From Cordia subcordata (taxonomy: Eukaryota; Streptophyta; Magnoliopsida; Boraginales; Cordiaceae), in assembly GCA_028554755.1 (NCBI GenBank), contig JAPTOF010000020.1, positions 9,015,501 to 9,079,500 of the forward strand: 64,000 bases of DNA, given 5' to 3'. The notes beneath the pieces are model-generated. The model made no database searches and had not been told where the DNA came from. It saw only the letters and a list, made by a program, of their open reading frames with translations. Both the position numbers and the translations under genes were made by a program. Below, piece by piece: positions 12,401 to 24,309 of this stretch. Positions within the stretch are counted from its first letter, which is position 1; the number at the start of each line of letters is the position of its first letter.

Positions 12401-12648
12401 CCACGAATCCTATTATTCACAATTGGAGCAAGCATATAGAAATAGATATTCACTTTGTTAGAGAAAGGATTAATGATGACACCATTAATCTACAGTATAT
12501 TAGCTTGGATGAGCAATTGGCGGATTTTTTCACTAAGCCTTTGAATCGACCGCATTTTCTCAAACTCAAGGACAAGCTTCATGTGCTTCAGGCTCTATTC
12601 ACTTGTGGGGGGACATGTCAAAATATGGATAGTTTTTGTTATTTTTAA
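9423..12648 (+). pseudogene. copia pol remnant: integrase, RT, RNase H
   Basis: Homology continues through stops. A pre-integrase relic (VWHTCLDHPFARLRQQ, one zinc ligand changed) lies at about 9760. The integrase core (QSDSNGKF at about 10126, then a QQNGVGERKHRHIVE box at about 10220) follows, then its C-terminal segment at 10340-10573 (INRLPKALL). Reverse transcriptase runs from about 11100, with LQQLDVKNAFLHRFLSETVY and LIYVDDIVITGD (11300-11967). RNase H follows with KSSAEAEYCALASLV and LADFFTKPLNRPHF (12187-12648). I count at least six stops or frame changes. Confidence 0.9.
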
Positions 12649-12801
12649 ATTGTCATTATATATCTACGAAGTATTTTATTTTATGTAGAGGTCTTTTTAA
12701 ATTATAGATACGATAGAGTTGTGTGGAGATAGAATACTTGTTGTAATTGTTTTATAAATACAATAAATGAGAAAATATTTTCGTGGCCAACTATTTTCTG
12801 A
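12616..12801 (+). repeat. 3' LTR of the short-LTR copia element
   Basis: Begins TGTCAAAATATGG directly after the purine tract and ends TATTTTCTGA. Compared with the 5' copy it keeps the TG start; several substitutions separate the pair. Confidence 0.9.
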
Positions 12802-12840
12802 TAATTATAACCAATTAGTTTAATTTTTTGTTGGTTTTAA

Positions 12841-13060
12841 GGTCTGTTTGAATTAGTTTTTTCTACAAAAATAAACTTTTTTTTCCTTAAAAAAACACAT
12901 TTTTTCACAATAAGTATTTGGATTAATTTTGTTTTAAAAAAACTTAATATTAGCTTCTTTTTTTTCTCCAGAAACTAGAATTTTAACTTCTAAAAAAAGC
13001 ACATTTTTTAAAAGTTCTAGAGAAAAGGGCTTTTGAAAAAAGTCAATCCAAAATAAGCCC
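12841..13060. mobile_element. Tourist-like MITE, copy 1, nested in the hAT element
   Basis: Ends are GGTCTGTTTGAATTAG and, on the opposite strand, GGGCTTATTTTGGATTGAC. Three-base flanks are TAA (12838-12840) and TTA (13061-13063). The body is rich in A/T runs with AAAAGCACATTTTTT-like boxes, as in the other copies at 25859, 28404 and 56292. There is no coding capacity. PIF/Harbinger-type MITEs use TWA targets and start GGGC-T-GTTTGG. Confidence 0.7.
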
Positions 13061-13763
13061 TTAGTAAGATTTTATTAATTTAAGTTTTGGAAAAAGAAAA
13101 AAAAACCTTTTTTCACTAACAGCAACTACTAAAATAATTAACATTAATTATTGCATAGGTAATACAATCATCTACAAAGGATTATGTCCTTTTATATAAT
13201 TTAGCATATCAATTAGAGTATTATCTTATATATTGTATATTTTCTCTTAAAATTTTTAATTCTAACAATAGATCTAAAACATCAATATTTGAATAACCAT
13301 ATTGTTGACCAATTAACAGAGAGAATGAAATTTATTATAGACTGTGGGCCTTTTTCTTTAATTTATGAATTTTTTGTTACACATAAAACTAAATATGATA
13401 ACTACTCTTTTATAATTATATAAACTATAATAGTAAAATTTTAGAATTTGGGGCCTAAAATTTTTGGGGCCCTAAAACAACGGTTTTACTTGCTACCCTT
13501 GAGCCACCCCTGCACACAAGCATCATTCTAATTAACAATCTTACGTGTTTGACCGCGGTTTTTTTGGTTGCTTATAATACTTTTTATTAAAAAAAAAATT
13601 AGTAAGAGTTATTTTTTGTTAAAAAAAAAAAAGGAAAATTAGTAAGAGTTAGTTTTTATTTTAGGTGTATATGAGAATTCAAATAAGCATCACAAAACTA
13701 ACTCTTAATTGATAATGACTTATTTCAAACTGATTGTATTCCAACTTCTCTAATGCTATAGTG

Positions 13764-14031
13764 AATCAAGATCCTATCATATTATTAGTTCTCTTATATT
13801 GATATGAGAGAATATAACTATGTTCATAGATTATAATCTCAATTATTTGTGAAATTCAAATTTTAAAAAGAGTGAGTAATAGGAGAGGGGAAAAAAAGTA
13901 TTTTTAAAAATTTATCTTTTTTTAAAAAAAAATTTCATGAATAATTGAAAAAACATGATACTTACATAAATGGCTAACTTTTTTTTCATATCAATATGAA
14001 AAACTATCGATATGAAAAGATCCTAATTCAT
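13764..14031. mobile_element. small TIR element with 9-bp target duplication
   Basis: Imperfect inverted repeats of about 55 bp: the left GAATCAAGATCCTATCATAT corresponds to GAATTAGGATCTTTTCATAT read from the right, and both arms go on into an ATATTGATATGA box. Exact nine-base direct flanks GCTATAGTG lie at 13755-13763 and 14032-14040. A nine-base duplication points to the Mutator superfamily. Non-coding. Confidence 0.75.
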
Positions 14032-14040
14032 GCTATAGTG

Positions 14041-16388
14041 ATGTACAGGGAAATAACTAGTAGTCGCTTTTGTATCACCCAAATCAAACAAGAGAAAAAT
14101 CGAAATATCACATGGAACCTCATTCTCGTGCCAAATACTGCCTTGATGATATAATCAGAGAAATGGAAGGGGATGCGACCTCGACCAGCAAAATAGCCTT
14201 TTAGCATCTTACAATTTTTATTAGTTTAACCTCTCTTTGTAACCGTGTTTTTGGACGGATGCTAGTGGGAAGAGCATATCAATACCAATTCAAAAGTGTA
14301 ATCACTCTTTGAGAACTAAAGAAAATTCAATCATTATCTCACAATTACGGCAACGATTTTCTAAAAGTTAGGTGGAATATTGACTAGCGTTTTGTCATAA
14401 TTAAAAATCGATAACACAAAGATTTTTTTTGTTACAATAGAAATTTAATTGGTGAAACTCAACTACCGAAACACTCGGCAAGCCTGGGGTATGGATTATA
14501 GGAGCACCAAAACCTACAAAATAAGAAAACAAAGGCTTTCAAGTCAGTCAAAGATGACACCAATGTAATACCATTCAAATCAACTCAAAAATACTTAGGT
14601 TGGGTGGCTCATACCCCTATAAAATATTTTCAGTTCAAATTTATATTTTTTATTATAGATATTATTTAATCCATACCACAAAGTTTACATTTTCTAAATG
14701 AATTAAAAATAATTCTATTTAAAGTGAATTTTTTGTCATAAAAAACCTAATGAAAATAGCTTAAAAAATTGCAAAGATATTTAGCCTCAATTAAAAAGCA
14801 ATAATGAACTAATGCTCCTTTTCTTTTCCTTTCCGCAATTGGGACCGATATCAACATCATCATAAAAAACCATGTCATGGATACCTAATGTTGTCATTTA
14901 ATTTTAATTCAATTTATATTATTTTATACATTTATATTTATTTTCATTCTTTTCAAACATAGTGAAATTAGTCTCTATTGAAAATATTGCCAACCATGAG
15001 AAACGGAGTTCGCTAATACTTAGATAAAGATGTCATATTTATTTATTTATTTTTATTTGATTTCAAATTAGTTGGTGTTAGTTTGTGTGTGTTATTCACC
15101 TATTTTAGAGATGGAATATGACAATATTTTAGCTAATTTTTTGGGAAGAAATATTTTTAATTCCTGAAATGTGGAAACTTCTTGATTAGGTATGCCTCCA
15201 CATATACGTAAGCTTAATAAATGGATAAGATATATGTTCCCTAGTGTATTTCTTCTATGTTTCAAAACTTACAACATTATCATTGTACTTTTCAAAATGT
15301 AGTAGTCGAAGAAAATTTGAACTAAAAATAATAAAGGAAATTCTAAGCAACTTCGTTAAAAGTACAAAGGGATAATATAATAAGTTTAACAATAGATGAG
15401 TAATTAGTTAATTAGATAAGCTACAAAGAGATAACATATATTTTACCCCTTGAAAAATTCCTCTATAACTTAGCATTCTAAGAGAAAAATGTACAATCAA
15501 AATAATAAATATTAATTGTAGACGTGCTTTAACATTTCTTTTCAACTAGTAATTTTTCATTAATGCACCCCAATTTTTAAACAGAGTTCCAAAAAGATAA
15601 TTGGGATCAAGAAAATATATATAGATAAAAATAAAATGAAAAATTGAAAAAGAAACGTAAAGAAAACGTGTTAAACGTTATGTTCATTCTATCTATTTAA
15701 TAGCGTTAGGTAGATGATGGAAAGGCAGGCGACAGCAACTATATTTCCCGCAATTCTTTCTGTATATTTCTTAAGACTTATATAAGATACTAATGGAAAA
15801 AAAATGCTATCAAGAGTTTCACAGTTACGTTGTCTTAAAAGTCAAAATTGGAAGGCTAAAGAAAATTTTCCTACAACCCATGAACTTTCGATATGGATAT
15901 AATGTTACTAGAATGATTATTGGTAGTAAACTAATAATATGACTATAATGAAATAATTTAAACGATCAAGGATAGAAATTATAAATTATATTATCACTTG
16001 ACTATCATTAATGACTTTTACAACGTCATAACACAAAAGTGATCTTAAATCCCCGACCCTTGTACGTACCAGAACTGGGTAACTCTAGCAAGGCGCTTCC
16101 CGCCCAAAATGGGTTAAGCAAAATCCTAATGTTGGTAACATTTTCTCAAGGACGAATCTTTTGTAATATCATAACGTTTAAATGATTGTGGATCATTGGC
16201 ATCATTTCAATTTGTTCATATTGGTGTCAACAATTTACATCTATTGAATTATGATCATACTCCTGTAACAAAATAACCTAACTCATTCTTGAATCTTTCA
16301 AATTCTAGCACAAACGGCATACAAGAATAGTGAATGGAGTCTCCATACGTGCTCCTCAAACGGATGACCTACACAGATGACTTACTAA
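14041..16388. other. AT-rich intergenic DNA, nothing recognised
   Basis: No ORF of note, no terminal repeat pair and no RNA gene that I can support. The GC content rises briefly around 14140-14170 and 16070-16130 without a recognisable product. It may hide very old transposon remnants. Confidence 0.5.
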
Positions 16389-16524
16389 CAACCTGTTTGG
16401 CAAAGTTGATTTGGGGCTTATAAGCTACAAATAGTACAAAGCATGTGAGGGGTGTTTTTTTTTTTTTTTTTTAATTTTTTATAGGAGCTTATAAGCTGTA
16501 AAATAAGCTGAGTCAAACAGGCTC
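16389..16524. mobile_element. Tourist-like MITE, 136 bp
   Basis: TAA flanks both ends (16386-16388 and 16525-16527). Termini CAACCTGTTTGGC and, on the other strand, GAGCCTGTTTGAC are inverted repeats. A second inverted box, GCTTATAAGCT, lies inside each arm, and an 18-base T run fills the centre. The TAA target and CCTGTTTGG terminus are typical of PIF/Harbinger-derived MITEs. It is a different family from the GGGC-type copies elsewhere in the window. Confidence 0.8.
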
Positions 16525-17812
16525 TAAACCATCCATATCAAATGGACTATAAAACATATGGTCCTCACCATGTACTATACGTAGAGAACATGAAAATGAT
16601 CATTTACCTGCAGTAGGGGCACATTGCAACATCCTGGAGGGGGATCTCTGGTTAGTAACTCAATGATCTTAAAGCTCAGGTAATACTTTCAGCTGAACTG
16701 GAAATAAATGATACATTTGAATAAAGTTGAGTAATTGGATTATTATGAAAATAATAGATCATCTTCTCAAAAGAAACTTCACGTGACAGACGAGAGAAGA
16801 TTAAAAAGTTTAAACACAATCCATGGTTTCGAATGGATTTGGTAATTTTGGTGGTAAAGAGAGAATGAATGATGAAGACTAGAAGAATTTTTGCAGATCC
16901 AATGTAACTGAACAGTGAACAAAGAACTAATGATATTCCCTAATTCTTTTACAATGCACAAATCTGCTCGGAGCATTGTCAATGGGTGATCTTTCACGAG
17001 AAGCCTCCCCCGACTAAATGGATGCAGAAGAACACCAGGGAATTTGCAAAAATTGGGAAATAGAAGGAATACCAACATCACAATTTGCGCAAGGAATGTA
17101 ATTGGTTTCAGATAGAAAGTCACATGAAGCATGAGTAAAAGAAACTCTGAAGTCACATAAGACCACACTTCAAACCATTCCAGACAAAACCAATTCTTAC
17201 CAGCACCTGATTTTATGACTAAAAGAAAGATCAGAATCCCAGAAACTCGAACTGTTATCAGCATCCATCCGAACAAAACAGAGTTTTCTGAGGATGATAG
17301 CATTTGATTAAGCTTGGTAACAAGAGAATAAAAATGGATAATGAGAAACAAATACATTGTGGTCTACTGAGCACTTGATAATTGAAAAATCAACCTCGTA
17401 TTATTGAAGCATTCTCTCCATAAAAACATCCCAAACTTTCTGCAGTTTCTCATCTTATTCAAATATTAACAATTATAACAATGAAGAAACAAAAATTAGC
17501 ATCCTGAAAGGAAAATAAACTTGCTTTCTTTACACAACATGTTACTGAAAGGAAATTCAACACTTGCATCAAATTTCCATCAAATGTGATGCAGTTACAC
17601 CACTACATTAGTTCATCATCACAAGTTACCATTTTCGTCAGAGATCAGAACATACTGTAAGAGCTCCACCAACCTAATCAACCATCCCTGCAAACAAAAA
17701 CCATCACCTTAACCATAAGCCTCGGTATATGAGCAACCCAATTCACTTTTATCTAACTGTGTTTGAACATGGATCAAAAATAGCTTGCGGAAAAATCTGT
17801 TACCTCCGGAGC

Positions 17813-18974
17813 CTATTGAGTTTCAGGAACTTTGTAAATATCAGCTGTGATTTCTGTTAACCACAATCCCGGAAACAGTGTCTGCATATCAAACCAATAC
17901 AACAGAGTAATTAAGACAACACAATCAATCAAAGAAACATGATTATTACAATCAGATATTCACATTGTAACAGCGTGTGCATTAAAGAAAGATAAGTATA
18001 AATGGGTGATTGTTAATCAATTGAGAGAGTGATAATAGGCTTACATCCAATTGTTTCTGAATGTATTTAGGTCGTTTCTTGGGTCTGCGAAGCGGCCTAT
18101 GCCCAACCATAGCCATAAAATCTTCTTCGATCTCTCTTCGTGTGAGCGGCACCGAAAACTTCGCCCTCTCCTTCTTCTCGGTGCTCGGCGAAGCAGTGGC
18201 AGCCATCGCAGCACCACTCCTCAACCTCGGCGCCGTCTCCCCGGCCACCCTCAATGGCGATGCCATCAGAGGATGAACATTCGGCCTGATCACATCCACG
18301 TTCAGATTCTTCACTCCACCAACACCAGCGCCACTGCCGACGGCCGTTCCCGCTGCGCCAACGCTTCCGCCGACGGTGCTACCACCGCTCACAAGCCTAA
18401 ACGAAGCTCTTCGTGTACGCAGACTCCACGGCCGGACACCCTCTTCAGCCGCCGGCGCAGTCGAATCACGGTTCAAGTCCGGCGAGGACGACGGAGGCTC
18501 GTCGGAGTTATCCTCGAACCTCTCCCTCTTAAAAATCGCGTCTTTCATCTTATCAGCCGCCGTCTGGAGATCAAGAATCACCTTCTCCCTAACGGCGGCG
18601 ATCCCAATTCCAACACCGTCCGACACCCTCAACCTCTTCTCCGGCGGCATCCTAAAAGCCAAACCCAGCTCCCTCTTATCATGGTTAGATCGACCACCTC
18701 CACCACCACCATCACCACCACCACCGCGCAGCAGATGGGACCCACTTGCTGCAGCAACAGCAGCAGACGATGATGAGGTTGTGGTGGTGGTGACGGATGA
18801 GGGTCTACGTTCGACGGTGGAGATTTGGCCATTTGAGTTAACCTTCATGCACCTCAAGAACCTCTGATTGCCCCACCTCAACCCACACGGCATCGTGAAA
18901 TTGTGTAACGCCTTCGACGAAGACGCCGACGATGGTGATGATCTCTCCGGCCCCATTTCTCTTCTCTTCTTCAA
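17813..18974 (-). CDS. DUF1639 family protein, two exons
   Basis: Plant-specific protein of unknown function. Exon 1 is 18974-18045 (310 codons; a second Met at 18956, MGPERSS, is an equally good start). The intron begins GTAAGC at 18044 and ends ATGCAG at 17882. Exon 2 is 17881-17813, ending TAG, for about 332 residues. The DUF1639 signature spans the junction: LTRREIEEDFMAMVGHRPLR, RRPKKRPKYIQKQLD, then TLFPGLWLTEITADIYKVPE. The N-terminal two thirds is low-complexity (Ser-rich start, a glycine run near residues 85-92, basic patches) with an MPCGLRWGNQRFLRCMKV box that I believe is also conserved in relatives. No signal peptide or membrane segment; the basic composition suggests a nuclear protein (inference). 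The join is in frame and the gene looks intact. Confidence 0.9.
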
Positions 18975-19071
18975 TTCTCACACTCACTCATGACCACAAC
19001 CTCTCTCTCTATATATACATGTATATGTATATGTATGTATATTTATGCACACGTATAGAGTTTTCTTCTTT

Positions 19072-19180
19072 CTTTTATATATATATATATACACTTTTTT
19101 GGATGGAGAGTTTCGAATGCTTTGGTGTGCTGTTAAGGTGAATTGGCCGGGAACACAAGTTTACATATATATATATATAC

Positions 19181-19218
<38 letters not shown>
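19072..19218 (-). promoter_or_regulatory. simple-repeat promoter/5' leader of the DUF1639 gene
   Basis: Upstream of the start codon lie two (TA)n tracts (about 19076-19092 and 19166-19180), which may double as TATA elements. A long (GA)n tract follows at about 19184-19218, which is (CT)n on the coding strand. CT/GA tracts in leaders and core promoters are common in plants. The transcription start cannot be fixed from sequence. Confidence 0.5.
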
Positions 19219-19227
<9 letters not shown>

Positions 19228-19979
19228 GTTTAACGTTCGGGTTATGTTTCAAGGACCAGAGATGGCAAGGTGCAGCGTGGAGTGCTATGCGGATTTCTTT
19301 GACGTTTTTCCTCTTACGACGTCGTACTGATTTTTCCCCCCCTCCGATTTTTCTCCAAACTTGTTGATATCTATTCTATATATATTAAGGTTGTTCTTTA
19401 AAATTAGTGCCCATATACATGAATATTTTTAATTTATCATTGGTATATTGATATTATTTATTATCTAATATTGATATGCGTTATTGTTTTAACCTGGAAC
19501 TTAATTAATGCTTAAAATAATATTTCTTGTAAATTCGGAAAGGTTAATGCGTAGATTTATCACCAATTAACTAAAACAAATAAATTCAACTAAATCTAAT
19601 GTCTGCTACTAAAAAGAATAAATAAATTTATGTAATAGTATACGTGTGAATATATAGTTCAACCAGAAAAATAAATTCTTACTTATACAAGGTACTTGTT
19701 TTGCTTCCTAAGTTTATTAATTTTTTTTAACTGTGTACGGATAGGATTTAAACTTAAGTTTAATTTATATTCTTCCAAATTATGAGATTTAGTTCAGAAC
19801 TAATGAAGTGTTAATTAGGCTTTGATGTTTTTAAGAAGTTATCAACAAATAATTAATTAAGATTAGATAATAAATCCTGAAAACTTCAAACTTTGATATA
19901 ATTATTATAAATATAAATATACATAGAATAAAATTTAGTAATTAAACTAGAATAATATATGATAAGTTTTATATATTCA

Positions 19980-21350
19980 GAGTGAATTGCTCAACACTCC
20001 TTTGTGGTTGGACTAATATTCACAACTTTCTCCTGTGTTTTACAAATTAGCTACTTGACTCTTTATAGTTTCAACAATAGTGCACACGACCCTCTAAAGT
20101 TAACTGTTTAGCTTTTTAACGGATTTTAGTAAAATATCATTTTTGCCCTTGTCTAATCCAATAAAAAAATTTATTTTATCCCCATTTTATTTTTAAAATA
20201 AAAATTAAAAATTAAACTTAAAAAAAAGTTTTTGAAAAATAGTCATCCCCAACCCTCCCTCCTCGGTTGGCCCCCTCGCCTCAACCCGCTACCCATTACC
20301 CTCCCTCGTTGCGCCCCTCCACCTCCCTTTCCCTGCTGCCCCTCCTCCCTCCCCCGCTACCCCCAGCCTCCCCTTCCCTCACCCCGCTACCCCCACGCCA
20401 CCCTCCCCACCGCGCCTCTCCAGCCTCTTCCTAGCCCTCCTTCTCCCCTTCCCCGCTGCACCTAGCCCCTCCTTCCCTCACCCCGGTACCCCCAGCTCCC
20501 CCATGCCACCCTTCCCGCTGCCCCCCTCCCCCATGCAACAAGACAAGGCCTCAAAAAACGCATGAAAAAAGATCACAATATAGACAACATCTTCTAATTA
20601 TACTCTACTATTACATATATTTATCCGATAAAACTCACGCACACACAAAAATGTACACAAACATATAATTAAGTTTATCATCATCAGCAAGCTATACCTT
20701 TATTTTATTTAAAAATTAAAAATTAAAAAATTAAATTAGGAAAAACACAAAAAAGAAAAAAAACAAGAAAACATGAGAGACTGGGGCGGCTTGGAGTGAT
20801 GGGGATGGAGGGGGGCGACTGAAGGCGGGGGTGACTGGGGGTGGGTTGCTAGACGTGAGGGGTGATGGGGGTGGATGCTGCTGGGAGTGGTGGGTGACGG
20901 GCGTGGAGGCTGGTGAGGTGGAGGGGAGGCGTGGGGGCAGCGGGGCCGGTGGGGACGGTGGTGGGGGTGACGGGGGAGGTAGAGGTCGTGCGTGGGGGTG
21001 ACGAGGGCAGGGGTTGGTGGGGTAGGGTGGCAGAGGCGGTGAAGGGGATGAGGGGTGGTAGATGTTTTTCTTTTTCCTTTTCTTTTTTTTAATTTAATTG
21101 CTATTTTAATATTTTATACAAATTAAGGTTAGAAAAACTTATTTAATGCACTTATTATGTGAAAAAACAAAACAAAATTGCATAAGTCGTGCCTGCATAT
21201 CAAAACACGTTATTTTGGACGGAAAAATTAACAGAGGAAGTTTATGTACACTCTCGTTAAAATCATAAGGGGTGACTAAGTTAATTTCGTAACCACACGG
21301 TATGTGATGCATATTTCACAAACTATAAGAGGTATTTTTGCAATTTACCC
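19980..21350. mobile_element. Mutator-like element with C-rich and G-rich arms, non-autonomous
   Basis: Long imperfect inverted repeats of more than 100 bp: the left GAGTGAATTGCTCAACACTC pairs with GGGTAAATTGCAAAAATACC read from the right, and the match continues through a GTTTGTGAAATA/GTTGGACTAATA region. Flanks ATATATTCA (19971-19979) and ATATATTAC (21351-21359) agree at seven of nine bases, fitting a Mutator nine-base duplication. Inside, 20244-20536 is almost pure pyrimidine with C runs and 20780-21058 almost pure purine with G runs, in opposite arms. There is no transposase. A proline-rich ORF in the C-rich arm is a composition artefact. Confidence 0.75.
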
Positions 21351-21359
21351 ATATATTAC

Positions 21360-23860
21360 TGGATATGTAGCTGTTATTTTAATAGGATAGATTTTTTTAC
21401 TAGTAGTTTCAGTATTTATCTTTTTAATTTAATTCTAAATACTATGAAAATTACCCAATGATCGGTAAAGTCATAAAGTGAAGTGACAGAATTGGTCCTT
21501 ATAACTATGTGAATATGAAAATCTAAAAGAAAATGGTCATGTGACGGCAAATAACTAGTTTTTGAAGGATAAAAAATCATTCGCCTTGTGTGTGTGCTTT
21601 TTTTTTTTTCCCCCCTATTCAACCATTGTTCACTCCCATCCTATATATTGCACTCTACTCCACCCATCCCAAAATCAAAACCCCTAGGCTGTGGCTACAT
21701 GGTCACCTCCTTCATACTTACATGGAACCTTTTTCCCCACAAAACATCTAAATGGTTATATATAAACACACGTATACGTGCACCAATTATTTTTTATCTT
21801 TGCTACTTATAACTTTTATGTTTTTTTAATCTAAATATTTTTAGTTCTTTAACTTCACTATCAGTGACATTGTTAGTCCTTGACTTTGTTGGTCTTTTTT
21901 GTAATCTCAATCTAGAAACTAACAAAGTAGTCATGTGAAATGCATATGGTATCCAAAAATGTAAAATATAAAGAGTAAAGGCTTGAAGCCACAAAAATGT
22001 ATTCTTCTTTTTTCCCATTTCCACCATCAATTCATGCCATGCTATAGACACCGACACATGATGCCCTTACAAACATCTATTTTTGGTTCTTCACTACCTT
22101 TGTTTTCACACAATAAGGTTGCATTCTAAGTATTTGTTTGTATTTGCTTTTAGTATAACAAACAAAAGGCTAAGAGCACAAAGGGGTGACCCTATTTTAC
22201 AAGCAAAGTTTGATTATTCAAAGAATGTGCAATCCAATTTGTTGCTTCACAACATAAGAGCTTTTGAATATATATAGTTAAATATGCATACATGATATGT
22301 GTGTGTGGATTTAATTGTGTTTATCTATTTGTGTTGAATGTCTCTCCTTCCCTTGTCTCTTGCACTTTGTAGTTTGAAACGAGTTTGTATGATGATTATG
22401 ACTTCTCTTTTACACAAGCAAAAAGCATTTCCCACCTCATTTCATGGATTTATCTACATGTTTTCTATTTTTTTTATACGAACTATGTATTTGATGAAGT
22501 TCTGCTACAATTCCTCCCTTAAAAAATCCTATTTTTGTTTATGATATTATGATACTTCTTCACTTAGTGTGTGCGAGGGGGGGGGGGGGGCGAGGGGTTC
22601 TATATAAACACATATGATATTGATTGTTTGATGAATGGATACAATTGGATTTTTTGAAATAGAGGAGCAAGTCGCGTTCTAGTTTTGAGGTAGGGAGATT
22701 CTGTAGGTGTTGATTTTCTTCTAATGCTTATATTGATAAGCTTGGCCGATTTTAGTGGTTGATTCAAGGAAACTTGTGAGTGGCAATATAGTGGTGGTGA
22801 TGGAGGTAGATGGAACAAAGAAGAGGAAAAAAATAAGACGTTGAAGTAATATGACTTTTATATCATTGAAAAGTCAAGGTTTGCCATGTAATATCTGTGA
22901 GTAATTTGTTTGTCTTTTAATGGATTATGCATAAACAAAAAAAAAGAAAGAAAAAAACTGGTTGCATCATAGAAAATAAAAGATAATGGATTAAAGTGTT
23001 CGGTTTTTGCGACTCTCTTTGCCTCCCATGCATGTGTGTGTATGTGTAAGTTCATATATAAATGATTATGTATGTGGACGACTATTTGTTTGTTTGACTA
23101 TATTTATATATGAGTTTTATGAATATCTGGTGTGTTTTGTGTGATTATCCAAGGATAAGTATACGAGAGATTAATGAAGGTGAAAAGAGGAAGGAGAAAA
23201 GGAAGAAGGGGAAAAAAGAGAAACAGTTCGAAATATCTAAGGATAAATAGTTCCATTTCATAATTAAGAAGGGCACTATTTAGAAATTCACTTAATTAGT
23301 CAAAGATAAAATGTGTTTTCCTTTTTTTAATTTCAATTTTTTTCTATCAAGAAAAAACGAATCTTGCATCTTGCAACTCTTTTTCTTATTGACATTGGGA
23401 AATAGTTGCATAAATTTGTAGAGTTTTAGACTAATTTAAGAAACTACCTGAACACTAAGAATCACTAATGATATCTGTCGATCTATTGCACATATTCGTA
23501 TTGTCACGATGGAATGCTCTAATATATATAACCTAGCCCTTTTATCTCAAACTTGATAATTTTCATTTGCTAGGTTGTTAAAGTCCATACATCGACATTT
23601 TGCTACTTTATTACTTTCTTACACATTGTTATATTTTAGTATATCTATTTTTTTTTTTTTTGTGCTAAGTAAGTAAGTGCGATATTAGATCTAGTTGAAT
23701 TTACATCAGAAAGTTCAATACGGAAGAGGAAAAGAAACCCCCAACTAGGCAAGCGGTCAAAAATCCAAATTCAATGATTTACAAATCAACCTATTGAGGG
23801 GTGTGTTAGCATATCTCCTACCTATATACAATCTATGTTTCACATAAAAAAATAATACTG
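21360..23860. other. AT-rich intergenic DNA, no gene recognised
   Basis: Short ORFs here match no family that I know. A 15-base G run lies at about 22577-22591, and a T run followed by C at about 21599-21616. Nothing suggests a promoter, RNA gene or bounded mobile element. Confidence 0.5.
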
Positions 23861-24309
23861 TCAAATATATAGGTATTCCTCGCTGAATGCTCCAACACCA
23901 TGAAGTAGGCGGTTTCTATCTTTCCGAATGTGAAATACAGCTGCAGCCAGAAACATTTTCAAGAAAGAAGCTTGAAGAGCTTGGCCTTTATATTTGCTGC
24001 AAAACCAAAATACAGATGTCTTCCTAATTGCAAAGTCAATGCGGGTTCGAAGCAATCTTCATTTCTTTTTTCTATATTCTTTTCATGAAGCTACATGAGA
24101 AATAAAAGTGCTCTCGACTTTTCTTGCAGTGGCGATAAAAAGCAACAGAGGGCATCAACATTAAAACCCCAAGTGATCATTCTACTTTTGATTGGGTTTC
24201 TATCAATCCAAGTGAGCCATAAACAAGAGGAATGTTTAGGAACACTTCCTAAACCAAACAATGCTCCTCCAATCAAGCTTAAGAAAAGAAAGAATTTATG
24301 CAATAACAT
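23861..24309 (-). pseudogene. LINE reverse-transcriptase C-terminal (zf-RVT) remnant
   Basis: Two overlapping minus-strand frames read as the zinc-binding C-terminus of plant L1-type reverse transcriptases. 24091-24309 gives VPKHSSCLWLTWIDRNPIKS and RMITWGFNVDALCC. 23861-24055 gives RIDFAIRKTSVFWFCSKYKG followed by LKMFLAAAVFHIRKDRNRLLH. One frameshift separates them. No catalytic domain or poly-A tail remains. Such a fragment has no function of its own. Confidence 0.85.

Larger units (their letters stand above)
8159..12801 (+). mobile_element. Ty1/copia retrotransposon with 186-bp LTRs, decayed
   Basis: Two direct repeats of 186 bp (8159-8344 and 12616-12801) bracket a gag-pol in copia order. 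A degenerate primer site follows the left repeat (TGGTGTCA at 8347) and a GTGGGGGGA purine tract precedes the right repeat. Flanks TTATT and TAATT are a probable mutated five-base target duplication. The short LTRs and domain layout fit the Retrofit/Ale lineage (inference). Many stops and frameshifts, and the clearly diverged LTRs, mean it is old and inactive. Confidence 0.93.
8003..13512. mobile_element. hAT-like non-autonomous element, split by a copia insertion
   Basis: The left end (8003) reads CAAGGCCGGCTCAA. The right end (13512) is its imperfect inverse, reading CAGGGGTGGCTCAA on the minus strand. Inside both ends lie inverted GGCCTAAA-type boxes (about 8028 and 13453). Eight-base flanks TGCACAAG (7995-8002) and CACACAAG (13513-13520) match at six positions, both differences being transitions, as expected for an old hAT target duplication. 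Removing the copia element (8159-12801) leaves about 860 bp with no transposase, so it would have depended on an enzyme supplied in trans. Confidence 0.75.

Noticed and set aside
16779..17357. A 192-codon open frame on the minus strand, rich in hydrophobic residues
   Set aside because: It matches no family I recognise, lies just downstream of the DUF1639 gene, and looks like chance translation of AT-rich DNA.
18051..18867. Long plus-strand frames of 163-240 codons over the DUF1639 exon
   Set aside because: They are antisense shadows of GC-rich coding DNA: Arg/Ser/Pro-rich, no domain, and the minus-strand reading has the family signature.
20232..20465. A proline-rich 77-codon frame
   Set aside because: It is the translation of the C-rich arm of the Mutator-like element and has no sequence complexity.
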